Assembly: GCA_003864495.1 (NCBI GenBank)
Contig: ML133387.1
Span: forward strand, 586,287 to 650,286
Length of the DNA: 64,000 bases
Origin: Nemopilema nomurai
Lineage: Eukaryota > Cnidaria > Scyphozoa > Rhizostomeae > Rhizostomatidae
Direction: 5' to 3'
Both the position numbers and the translations under genes were made by a program. Within the stretch, counting starts at the first letter, position 1. Each line of letters opens with the position of its first letter. Positions 50,179 to 58,949 of this stretch are shown piece by piece. The notes under the pieces are model-generated. The model did not search any database and was not told the DNA's origin. It saw only the letters and a program-made list of their open reading frames with translations.

Positions 50179-50978
50179 TATCCCTTTTATTTTTGAATCT
50201 AGTGTCATCTGTTCCTTCTATATATCTTACTCTTTTAAAGTCCTTTGCATATATTGACTCTTTTTTGTGAAGAGATTGTCATCATGTTCGTTCCATATTT
50301 TCTGCTATCCCTTTATTTTGAATCTAGTGTTCATCTGTTCCTCTCATGTATCTTACCCTTTTAGAATCCTTTGCATATATTGACTCTTTTTGTGAAGAGA
50401 TTGTCATCATGTGTCCGTTCCTTATTCTTCTGCTATCCTTTATTTTGAATCTAGTGTTCATCTGTTCCTCTCATGTATCTTACCCTTTTAGAATCCTTTG
50501 CTCTATTTTTGAAAGAGATTGTCATCATGTGTCCGTTCCTTTTCTTCTGCTATCCTTTATTTTGAATCTAGTGTTCATCTGTTCCTCTCATGTTCTTACC
50601 TTTTAAATCCTTTGCATATATTGACTTATTTTGTAAAAGATTGTCATCATGTGTCCGTTCCTTATTCTTCTGCTATCCCTTTATTTTGAATCTAGTGTCC
50701 ATCTGTTCCTCTCATGTTTTACCTTTTAGAATCCTTTGCATATATTGACTCTATTTTGTGAAAAGATTGTCATCATGTGTCCGTTCCTTATTCTTCTGCT
50801 ATCCCTTTATTTTGAATCTAGTGTTCATCTGTTCCTCTCATGTATTTACCCTTTTAGAATCCTTTGCATATATTGACTCTAATTTTGTGAAAAGATTGTC
50901 ATCATGTGTCCGTTCCTTATTCTTCTGCTATCCTTTATTTTGAATCTAGTGTTCATCTGTTCCTCTCATGTTTCTTAC
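50179..50978 (+). repeat. 129/130-bp satellite array, block III
   Basis: Six to seven monomers of the indel-rich CCTTTGCATATA/ATTTTGTG subfamily, same orientation as the other blocks. It begins TATCCCTTTT at the same monomer position as block IV (58950) and is cut by an N gap after TTTCTTAC. That end is almost in phase with the CCCTTTTAG that opens block II at 16188. Confidence 0.95.
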
Positions 50979-51253
50979 NNNNNNNNNNNNNNNNNNNNNN
51001 NNNNNNNNNNNNNNNNNNNNNNNNNNNNNNNNNNNNNNNNNNNNNNNNNNNNNNNNNNNNNNNNNNNNNNNNNNNNNNNNNNNNNNNNNNNNNNNNNNNN
51101 NNNNNNNNNNNNNNNNNNNNNNNNNNNNNNNNNNNNNNNNNNNNNNNNNNNNNNNNNNNNNNNNNNNNNNNNNNNNNNNNNNNNNNNNNNNNNNNNNNNN
51201 NNNNNNNNNNNNNNNNNNNNNNNNNNNNNNNNNNNNNNNNNNNNNNNNNNNNN
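50979..51253. other. Assembly gap (275 N)
   Basis: Separates satellite block III from the middle of Gypsy element B. The gap is too short to hold the missing 5' LTR, gag and the rest of element A' that should lie upstream, so its size is nominal or the join is wrong. Confidence 0.97.
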
Positions 51254-51989
51254 CAGTGTGGGGACTCCTGTATTTTCACCGAACATGGACATCCCCGTTG
51301 ATTTGAATTGTTCATTGAGTTCGAGGTTAGCGAAAGAAGGAGTTTGGGTTAGTGGTAAAGTAAATAATGTTGATGCTGATATTTTTGTTGATACGGGAGC
51401 CAAGTACACAATAATTGATTTTGATTTTTGGAGAAAATTATGTTTTGATAATAAAATTCTTGATACGCATGTTTGTTTAGTTGGTGCTGGGGGAAAGAAT
51501 CTTGAAGTTGTTGGTGAGGGTAATGTTTGGTTAGAAATTGGACACCAATGTTTAGAACTGCAAGTAATTCTTGTAGAAAATTTCAAATTTGATTTTTTGT
51601 TGGGTAATGATTTTTTGAAGAGCCAGAATGCAATAATTGATTATGGAAGGAAATTGCTTATGCTAGGGACTGCTGAAATTCCTTTTGAATCATTGCCATC
51701 TGATTGTGTTGCCATTTTGAGATCTGTTGTAGTTTTGCCTGTAGGGGCACCTGTGCGTGTCAAGGCAGAATTGGTGGGGAATCATTGTGGGTTAGCTTTG
51801 TTTGGGGAGCGACAGCTAGTTAGAGCTGATGATCGAGTTTTAGTTGCCCCGGTTGTAACAGAAGCTGATTCCGATAATTCTGTCTTGATCGAGTTAGCTA
51901 ACACGACTCGCAGTACAGTATCTTTACAGCCTGGTACTAAAGTCATGCATTTGCAGCCGTTTATCATCAGATGTGAACGCCAGTCATGA
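51254..51989 (+). CDS. Protease-containing 3' part of gag-pro, element B (partial)
   Basis: An open frame entering from the gap and ending at TGA 51987-51989, about 245 codons. It holds a retropepsin-type aspartic protease: the catalytic loop DTGAKYTIID (DTGA at 51390-51401), a glycine-rich flap-like segment VGAGGKNLEV, and FLLGNDFLKSQNAIIDYGRK, the second family signature. The protease matures the Gag-Pol polyprotein in the particle. After the protease lies a 90-residue linker. In the +1 frame the sequence continues as SDVNASHDDYAAENISE towards RT, so either a frameshift links pro to pol or this is a mutation. The N terminus is missing. Confidence 0.88.
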
Positions 51990-52119
51990 TGATTATGCTG
52001 CCGAAAACATTTCTGAAGTGCCCATTGAAGACCTCAACATCGGACACTTGTCAAGAAAACAACAATCAGATCTGCTTTCAGTCCTAAAGAAACACCATGT
52101 TTGGCCAACATCGGGATAA
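51990..52119 (+). pseudogene. Pro-pol linker of element B with an in-frame stop
   Basis: In the pol frame the sequence reads EVPIEDLNIGHLSRKQQS, DLLSVLKKHHVWPTSG, then TAA (52117-52119), then LGTTHLVEH. Linkers of this kind (LSxxQxxxLLxLLxxH just before the RT fingers) are continuous in active Gypsy elements. The stop may be a small indel in TCGGGATAATTGGGG. It, and the frame change near 51987, would prevent a normal Pro-Pol fusion unless both are bypassed. Confidence 0.65.
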
Positions 52120-54942
52120 TTGGGGACAACACACCTTGTAGAGCATCCAATCGATGTGCAGGGAGCCTATCCAGTCAGACAACGGCCATATCGTGTTCCA
52201 GAGACGAAACGACAGCAAATACGAAAAGAGGTGAAAAAGATGCTACTTTCAAATGTCATCCAGCCTTCATCCAGTCCGTGGAGCAGTCCCGTACTTTTGT
52301 TGGAAAAGCCAAATGGTGAATTTCGATTCTGCGTGGACTACCGACGGTTGAATGCCGAGACGAAGAAAGATGCCTACCCCCTTCCGAGGATAGATGAAAC
52401 ATTGGACGCCCTGGGAAATGCAGCTTGGTTCACAACGCTAGATCTGCAGTCCGGATTTTGGCAAATTCCAGTGAAGAAAAGCGACATCGAAAAAACCGCG
52501 TTTGCTACCCATCATGGACACTGGGAATTCCGTGTAATGCCATTTGGCCTAGCCAACGCTCCCGCCACATTTCAGCGACTGATGGACCTCGTGTTATCTG
52601 GGTTGCACTGGACACACTGCCTGGTATATTTAGACGATATTGTGGTTTTTGCTGCAACAGAAGAAGAGCATACACATCGACTGAATCTAGTCTTGGAAAG
52701 AGTTGCGAAAGCCGGCCTGACGTTAAAACCCTCAAAGTGCCACTGGATGCAAAAATCAGTGAAGTTTCTTGGTCATATCGTCTCGTCAGATGGAATTTCC
52801 GTGGATCCAGCAAAGGTGAAATCAGTAAGTTGTTTCCCATTACCTCAGAATTCTACTGATGTTCGAAGTTTTCTAGGACTTACGTCCTATTACAGACGGT
52901 TCATTCCAGAGTTTGCCAGCCGTTCAAAGCCACTAGCTGACCTCACGAAAAAGAAATGCAAATTTGTGTGGAATAAAGATGCTCAAAAATCATTTGATGA
53001 CCTCCAACACTGTCTAACGTCAGCCCCAATTTTGAGGTGCCCAGACTTCAGTTTACCGTTTAAGCTGTATACAGATGCATGCGAATATGGCATTGGAGCA
53101 GTTCTCGCCCAAGACACGCCTAATGGTGAAGTGGTAATTGCATACGCCAGTAGATTGCTGAAGTCCTCTGAAAGGAAATATGGAGTTTTGCAGAAGGAAG
53201 CATTGGGTATCGTATGGTCGCTAAAACATTTTTACCCTTACCTTTATGGCCGACATTTTTTAGTTATTACCGATCACAGGCCCCTGAAATGGTTAAAGAC
53301 AATGACTGCCCCGAATAACCTATTTGCACGATGGATTAGCGAGATTCAAAGTTACGATTTCGAAGTAAAACACAGGCCAGGCAGACTTCACTCAAATGCA
53401 GATATATTGTCGAGGTACCCTTTAGCGGGAGAAGACAGCCGGGAAGCCAAAGCAGTGGAAAGCCCTGTATCCCCCTGCCCCTTGAAGGAAGAAGATGACG
53501 TCATGCTGGTAACAGACTTCAAAACGCTACAAGAAAATGATACGTACGCTGGGGCACTGATGAGACTCTTGAAACAAGGAAAAGCACCTGATGATATGAA
53601 ACTTGCTGCTAAACTGGAAAGGGATAAAGAATCGTTCTTTCTGGGAGACGATGGATGTGTTTATCGAAGATTCAAGTCAAAACAAGGGAGAACACAGGAA
53701 CAATTTGTGGTACCAAAATCAATGGTTGGTAAGTTGCTCGTGAACTCCCATGATATACCTATTTCAGCACATCCAGGGTTTTACAGGACATATAAGAAGA
53801 TCCAGCAATCCTCTTTTTGGCCTACCACGAAGACTGACATCAATCGCCATGTAAGACATTGTGAGGAATGCGCCAGATTCGGAGCGTCGTCAAAACCAGC
53901 TCATAAAACGCCGATGAAATCGATTGTTACAGAAAGGCCACTGCAGATAGTCGCGATGGATTTTGTAGGACCACTGCCAATGTCAGAACAAGGAAACACA
54001 TATGCCCTCGTCATGGTGGATCATTTCACACGTTGGCCAATTGCTTACGCTGTAGAAGACGCGGAAGCACAGACGGTTGCACAAAAAGTCAGCAGTTTTA
54101 TACATACCTATGGATGTCCCGAAGAGCTACTTTCAGACAGAGGAAGTCAATTCACGTCAGAATTATTGAAGGCATTATGCAAGCAGTTAGGAGTCAAGAA
54201 GATCTACACCTGTGCATTTCGACCCTCTACCAACGGCCTAAATGAGCGCTTGAACGGGACACTTTTCAATGCAATACGAATCTATGCCTCTGACAAGCCA
54301 TCCACTTGGGATCAGTACCTCGATGCTGTGACCTTCGCCTATAGGACAACACCGCACTCTGTAACCCACCATACCCCTGCGTTCATGATGTTTGGAAGAG
54401 AGTTGAATTCGCCTGCCGACATGAAGCCCCCGACACGTCTTTACACAGACGATTTCCTGAAGACAATGCAGAACGAACGCCAGCGTGCATATGCAGTCGC
54501 CAAAGAGTTGGTATCAGACGAACAACGCCGTCAGAAGAAAAATCATGACAAGCATATTAAGCAACTCAATGTCAAACAAGGAGAAAAGGTATGGCTTCGA
54601 AATTTTATTGTTAAAAAAGGGACGTCAAAGAAATTCCATCAACCATGGACAGGACCATATGAAGTGACAAAAGTGATAGGTAGCAACAATGTAGAACTTC
54701 TAATGCCCGGGAAGAAAAGGGATAAAATCAAAAGAGTTAACATTGAACAGGTCAAGCCAGCACGAGAGATTGATGGAAAACCGGATCAAATTGTAAGGGT
54801 CCACGACAAGTTGCGCTCAAGAATACCGGGACAGAGACTCGTTACAAGGTATTTTGTAGAATTTAACGATGGACACACTCAATGGATTGCTGCAGACTTC
54901 GTTCCAGACAAACTTCTAGAAGAATTCAATGCGAAGAAATAA
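52120..54942 (+). CDS. Pol (RT-RNase H-integrase) of element B
   Basis: 940 codons open from just after a stop; TTG is the first possible codon and no true start is implied. RT at about residues 20-260: FCVDYRRLN, LDLQSGFWQIPV (catalytic Asp 108) and YLDD at 170-173. RNase H at about 315-432: YTDACEYGIGA (Asp 319), QKEALGI (Glu 360), ITDHRPLKWL (Asp 385), ending NADILSRYP. Integrase: zinc finger H544-x6-H551-x29-C581-x2-C584, then core Asp 614 (AMDFVGPLP), Asp 673 (LSDRGSQF) and Glu 709 (NGLNERLNG), a D,D-35-E spacing. A GPY/F module (WTGPYEV, about 843-849) follows, then a tail RYFVEFNDGHTQWIAADF that might be a chromo-like fold. All catalytic residues are present. Together these enzymes would copy and insert the element. 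Confidence 0.95.
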   Translation: MGTTHLVEHPIDVQGAYPVRQRPYRVPETKRQQIRKEVKKMLLSNVIQPSSSPWSSPVLLLEKPNGEFRFCVDYRRLNAETKKDAYPLPRIDETLDALGNAAWFTTLDLQSGFWQIPVKKSDIEKTAFATHHGHWEFRVMPFGLANAPATFQRLMDLVLSGLHWTHCLVYLDDIVVFAATEEEHTHRLNLVLERVAKAGLTLKPSKCHWMQKSVKFLGHIVSSDGISVDPAKVKSVSCFPLPQNSTDVRSFLGLTSYYRRFIPEFASRSKPLADLTKKKCKFVWNKDAQKSFDDLQHCLTSAPILRCPDFSLPFKLYTDACEYGIGAVLAQDTPNGEVVIAYASRLLKSSERKYGVLQKEALGIVWSLKHFYPYLYGRHFLVITDHRPLKWLKTMTAPNNLFARWISEIQSYDFEVKHRPGRLHSNADILSRYPLAGEDSREAKAVESPVSPCPLKEEDDVMLVTDFKTLQENDTYAGALMRLLKQGKAPDDMKLAAKLERDKESFFLGDDGCVYRRFKSKQGRTQEQFVVPKSMVGKLLVNSHDIPISAHPGFYRTYKKIQQSSFWPTTKTDINRHVRHCEECARFGASSKPAHKTPMKSIVTERPLQIVAMDFVGPLPMSEQGNTYALVMVDHFTRWPIAYAVEDAEAQTVAQKVSSFIHTYGCPEELLSDRGSQFTSELLKALCKQLGVKKIYTCAFRPSTNGLNERLNGTLFNAIRIYASDKPSTWDQYLDAVTFAYRTTPHSVTHHTPAFMMFGRELNSPADMKPPTRLYTDDFLKTMQNERQRAYAVAKELVSDEQRRQKKNHDKHIKQLNVKQGEKVWLRNFIVKKGTSKKFHQPWTGPYEVTKVIGSNNVELLMPGKKRDKIKRVNIEQVKPAREIDGKPDQIVRVHDKLRSRIPGQRLVTRYFVEFNDGHTQWIAADFVPDKLLEEFNAKK

Positions 54943-55018
54943 ACTGGACTATACGTAATTTTTTTGATAATTAGATAAGATTAATACGGTATTTTATCTT
55001 CGGTAACATAATTAATCT

Positions 55019-55029
55019 TAGGAGGGAGG
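55019..55029 (+). promoter_or_regulatory. Polypurine tract of element B
   Basis: The run AGGAGGGAGG ends within a few bases of the 3' LTR start (TGTCACGAACC at 55032), the expected site for priming plus-strand synthesis. 54943-55018 is AT-rich non-coding DNA. Confidence 0.75.
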
Positions 55030-55031
55030 TG

Positions 55032-55623
55032 TGTCACGAACCCTCCTTTGTGCGTTCCTTTTACCCCCTTAGGCCCGTCTCCACAGCTTGCTTACATTCT
55101 CCCCGTAGACCCATTTATTTTAGGATCTTCTGTTTTGCATATCATTATCGTAGGCTACCCCTGGCACGCACGTAAGCAAGTCTGCGTCACATCCCCTCTC
55201 TTTGTTTTGTTTATAGGTGCGGGATTTTCCCAGGATTGTTAGACCGTAATGCCTAGTTTAGTCATCGTTGTTTATTTCGTTTTCCTTGTATCACAGGTAT
55301 CATTTACGTATGTTTTTATTTAGTTTAGCGTCATTAAGCTTGTTTTAGCATACCTATTCAGCCCTTCCCTTCCTTTCCCATGTTTTCACGTCGTACTTTT
55401 TACGTATTTCATGTCGTTAATGAAACTTGCTCATTATTTTCTAAATATAGATCCTCTTGCTTTTAAGTATATATACAGCATGTAAAGTTTGAATAGGAGG
55501 ATGAGTTGAAGTGGCTCAAAGAAGTAAGTGAACCTTCTGTGTTTGTGCTATCTTGGTTATACCTTTAGTCTTTAAGGACTACTGTTAGGATAACGTAAGT
55601 CTCACAACACACGGTGTGTGACA
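55032..55623 (+). repeat. 3' LTR of element B
   Basis: 592 bp with perfect 6-bp inverted ends, TGTCAC ... GTGACA. A TATA box (TATATATA, 55468-55475) lies about 150 bp before its end and could drive transcription by analogy with LTR promoters. The start could be two bases earlier (TGTGTCAC). The right end is fixed by the return of element A sequence at 55624. Confidence 0.88.
55468..55475 (+). promoter_or_regulatory. TATA box in the LTR of element B
   Basis: TATATATA preceded by TTTTAAG and followed by CAGCATG, inside the LTR at a place that fits a core promoter. No other promoter motif was sought successfully. Confidence 0.5.
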
Positions 55624-56984
55624 GAACCGTCCTGAAACTTTGCCATGACCATCCATCCTCTGGTCATTTTGCTGTTGACAGAACGTGGTCTCGCCTTCGT
55701 GAACACTATTTCTGGCCCAATGCCAAACAGGATGTGATCAACTGGGTGAAAAGTTGCAATATTTGTGCTTCTGTTAATCCACCACCTCAAGGATACCACA
55801 AAGATCAGTTACAGCCAATACAGTCTACTGAACGATTCGAACTTGTTTGCTACGATCTAGCCGGACCTTCTCTGCCTGCGTCTCAAGATGGTTTCAAGTA
55901 TGCTCTTATCCTGGTCGACCACTTTACTGAATGGCCTGAAGTTGTCCCCCTCAAAGAGATATCGGCACCTACTATTGCTAGAGCGATTCACGACCAATTG
56001 ATCTGTCGGTATGGGATTATGCAACGTTTGCACAGTGATGGTGCCTCAAATGTTCATGGGAATGTTATGCGGGAAGTCGCCAAAATCTTGAATATAGGTA
56101 AGTCCAAGTCTTTGCGTCTCCACCCACAAGGTGATGGCCTTTCTGAGGCAATGGTAAAACTAGTTAAGTCCTGTGTGCAGAAACAAACCGATCAACTTGG
56201 CCGTAACTGGGACACCTTTTTGCAATCAGCTGTCTACGCCATTCGTTCAAGTGTTAATAATAGCACTAAAGTTACACCTGCTGAACTTATTCTTGGTGCT
56301 AAACTTTGTTTACCAACTGAGTTGCTGTTTAATAAATCACCACAGCAACAGATTCAACAGTCTGCTCCACACCATGTGAAACAGGCTCAAGCTTTTGCCA
56401 ATGACATCGGTACGTGCCTTAAAAACTCCTTTACAAATGTTCGCAGTATCCTCAACCAGAGCAGAGAAAGAATGAAACAACAGTACGATAAGAAAACTAT
56501 CCAACATCATTATAAGATCAATGATACTGTCATGTTATGGAGCCCACCCCAGAAAAGGGGTATTTCGCGTTGTTTTCAACCAAAGTGGTCGGGGCCTTGG
56601 ACAATCACCCACTTGATAGGAGATCTGAATTGTAAGCTTGTTGACGCCAGTGGCAAAGCCAGTCCTACTATTCATGTCAATCAACTGAAGTATATACCTC
56701 CAAGATCAATCCACTTACTCAAAAAAGCCTTCGACCCCCTACCTGCAAAGGAACCTCCTAAGAAAAAAGCCTGTGATATTTTTGCTGACCTAACCAATAC
56801 CAAGACAACAAATCTCATTGATGATAGAGTACACGTCGAGGGTACAAGAGGAGGAGGGAATACAGGGGACTTGAACCACGGAGAACAACAAGAAGATAAT
56901 AACAACATGATCAATAGGAATTGGTGCAGAGTAGACATTGCAAACATAAAACCAAACAGAACTCGTTCAAATTCACTAACATAG
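55624..56984 (+). CDS. Integrase of element A' (N-terminally truncated by insertion)
   Basis: An open frame of about 450 codons runs from the insertion point to a stop at 56984. It keeps the zinc finger (H-x4-H-x29-C-x2-C), then the first Asp in CYDLAGPS, second Asp in LHSDGASN and Glu in DGLSEAMV, spaced D-x60-D-x35-E, plus the GPY/F-type WSGPWTI module. Unlike the copy in element A it has no one-base deletion (CCAATTGATC). The last 15 residues differ from A because of a small indel near 56945. Element B has cut it off from RT, so it is a pseudogene in practice, but it shows what the A integrase looked like before its frameshift. Confidence 0.88.
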
Positions 56985-57005
56985 GAAGAGAGATGGGGAG
57001 GGGGA
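56985..57005 (+). promoter_or_regulatory. Polypurine tract of element A'
   Basis: Same purine run and same 3-bp spacing to the LTR as in element A. Confidence 0.8.
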
Positions 57006-57008
57006 TAC

Positions 57009-57169
57009 TGTTATCCCCTGTGGACAACAGTATTAAAATATGTGCATAAATCACATCTAGCCTCTATTACAGTTAGCACGTGTTGTAAGACAGTTTTTTG
57101 TGTGTACGATTATGATGAAGACAAATATAATTTGAAGCCTTTTTACGTCTCAATATTTGGTTTACTACA
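57009..57169 (+). repeat. 3' LTR of element A'
   Basis: 161 bp, with about two differences from the LTR at 48215-48375 (CACATCTAG for CATATCTAG, TATTACAG for TATAACAG). The following AAGT is the changed AAGG target copy. Confidence 0.92.
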
Positions 57170-58949
57170 AAGTTGTAGTCACAACAACAGGAATGACCAG
57201 GACAGTACTCGATAAGCATAAAGCTTTATCAGTGTCCTAAGAACTTCCTTCAGATACTAGGTAGAAACAAATACAAACACAAATGATCTTTTACAAACAC
57301 AAAAGGTGCTTTTTAATACAGGATTTCTCTTTGTGTGCTTACTTAGGAAGTTACCTAAGACAACCTGTATTGGGAGTAAAGGGCTGAAACTAATGATACA
57401 AACATTGAAATACAATGGAATACTATCTATGCATAATTTGAATAGCCAACCACATCTTATTCAAATGAATCAAGTTTATAATTTTAAATCAATGTTGAAA
57501 GCCTTTCCTAGAGCTTTGAATGCTTCAGAGGGAAAGCAAGAGAAGAATTGAAACTTTTGTAAGGGATGTCAGAAAAGGGATTGCTTCTCTTCTTTTTAAG
57601 CATGTTATCTTACAATGCTTAAGGTTCATACTTTTTCTGTATGCAAAGTATGAAGAATGTGATTCAAGTGATCTTTATTGTATTAAAATTGGAAGAAAAA
57701 TTGGAAGGTTTTGGCTTCTGAACGACTACTTTTGCTCTCCTTGCATGAGACAATGTTTGATTTTCAAGCCCTACCTTGCCATGAACTGTTAGAAATAAAG
57801 GATACAAGGATTTATAACACTAGATTAGTCTTACAACATTGAAGGTGAGTTTCAAAGTCTAAGAATTAATGTTAATTATTCAGTAGGTGAAAGTTGTTTA
57901 CTTTTCTTGTTCACTATTCTTTCTCTCTTCCTGTTTTCTGTACATCTTTTTATGTTTCAGTTGTTAAACTAGAGAGTAACTTTTTGGAAACTTTGGTTGC
58001 CCTTCTAAGGGAAAATTTATAATGGAACTGAAAGTTTTGACTTTGACATCTTGATTTGAGAATTACCATTCTTCAAGAGTTGTTATTTTCTTGCAGCAGA
58101 GACAATTGGGAGTGCTGACAGTCGAAGTGAAAATCATCAGAACAGTTCTAACCATGAGTTGTGGTGGATTACTTTTTGACCAATCGATGTGAGTTTGATA
58201 ACGAGGCTTTATTGTGATGGTTGTTTAGATGAATGTAAACTTTGTGGACCATGCCAGAATTTCAAGTTTCTTCCACTTATCATTGTTTTGTTGTTGTAAC
58301 GATTTCAACATCAGCTTCGTCTCCACAATCTTCATCGCCATCTTGATCATTATCTTCATCATCTTCATCATTTTTACCACATCCTTGTAGTTTTTTATAC
58401 TGTTTTGTGGAGTTGGAAATGGCTGGGTTGATTCACCTAAAGCAGGCCTTACTGGAAATGGCATGCGATCGCTCTTGCACGTCTTGGCACAGGCCTTCCT
58501 TCCCCTAGGAGTGCGAGTTATCGCACGCCTTGTTCCGGTGTTATGATTTACCGGAAACCTTTCAAACGCCAATTATTGGTCCATTGATTAAAAACGACTT
58601 CATTTTGTTGCATGGTTTCCGTTGTTTACAGTTAAAATCAAACAAACACCCGTTTTTACAAGGTAAACGAAATGTATATATATAGCTGACTCACGTTAGA
58701 TAGCTTTGGGTTGATTCTTGTTGTTGGATGGTTTGATGAGAGGCTTGATAAAAGTGCTAAATTATTTGATTCACGTCGAACCTACCTAGTAGCAGTTTTG
58801 AGTTCTAAGCCTACAATAGAGGACCCAGGTGCTTTCCCTTTTTCAGCTTCTTAATTGCTTTTAATATATTCTCTCTGGTGACATACTCAGTAGGTCCTTC
58901 TACAAGTTCAGACTAAGTGTTCTCAACCCACTTACTTACCAACTCAACC
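57170..58949. repeat. Right flank of element A', copy 2
   Basis: Near-copy of 48376-50178, 23 bp shorter overall, with scattered substitutions and small indels, including about 36 bp absent near 57290 and about 13 bp added near 58050. The splice-like signals and the small Cys-rich frame (CDGCLDECKLCGPC, about 58215-58256) are kept. It ends at the same satellite boundary. Confidence 0.88.

Larger units (their letters stand above)
51254..55623 (+). mobile_element. Ty3/Gypsy LTR retrotransposon B (5' end lost in gap), nested in A'
   Basis: A 4.37-kb remnant with protease, RT, RNase H, integrase, polypurine tract and a 592-bp 3' LTR. Its 5' LTR and gag are not in the window. The 3' LTR ends GTGTGTGACA, and the next bases GAACCGTCCTG match element A at 46832, inside the integrase gene, so B jumped into A'. 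In the intact copy at 44603-48375 the site is empty. The polymerase frame is open for 940 codons, so B is much younger than A. Confidence 0.93.
55624..57169 (+). mobile_element. Element A', 3' half, interrupted by element B
   Basis: Matches 46832-48375 of element A at about 98-99 percent by eye, including integrase, polypurine tract and a 161-bp 3' LTR. Its 5' half should lie upstream of element B but is not in the window. The GAACC at 55624 is the expected 3' copy of the B target duplication; the 5' copy is lost in the gap. Confidence 0.92.

Noticed and set aside
50904..51989. A single 361-codon protein starting in the satellite
   Set aside because: The start lies in satellite and the middle is N; only the part after 51253 is real protease sequence.
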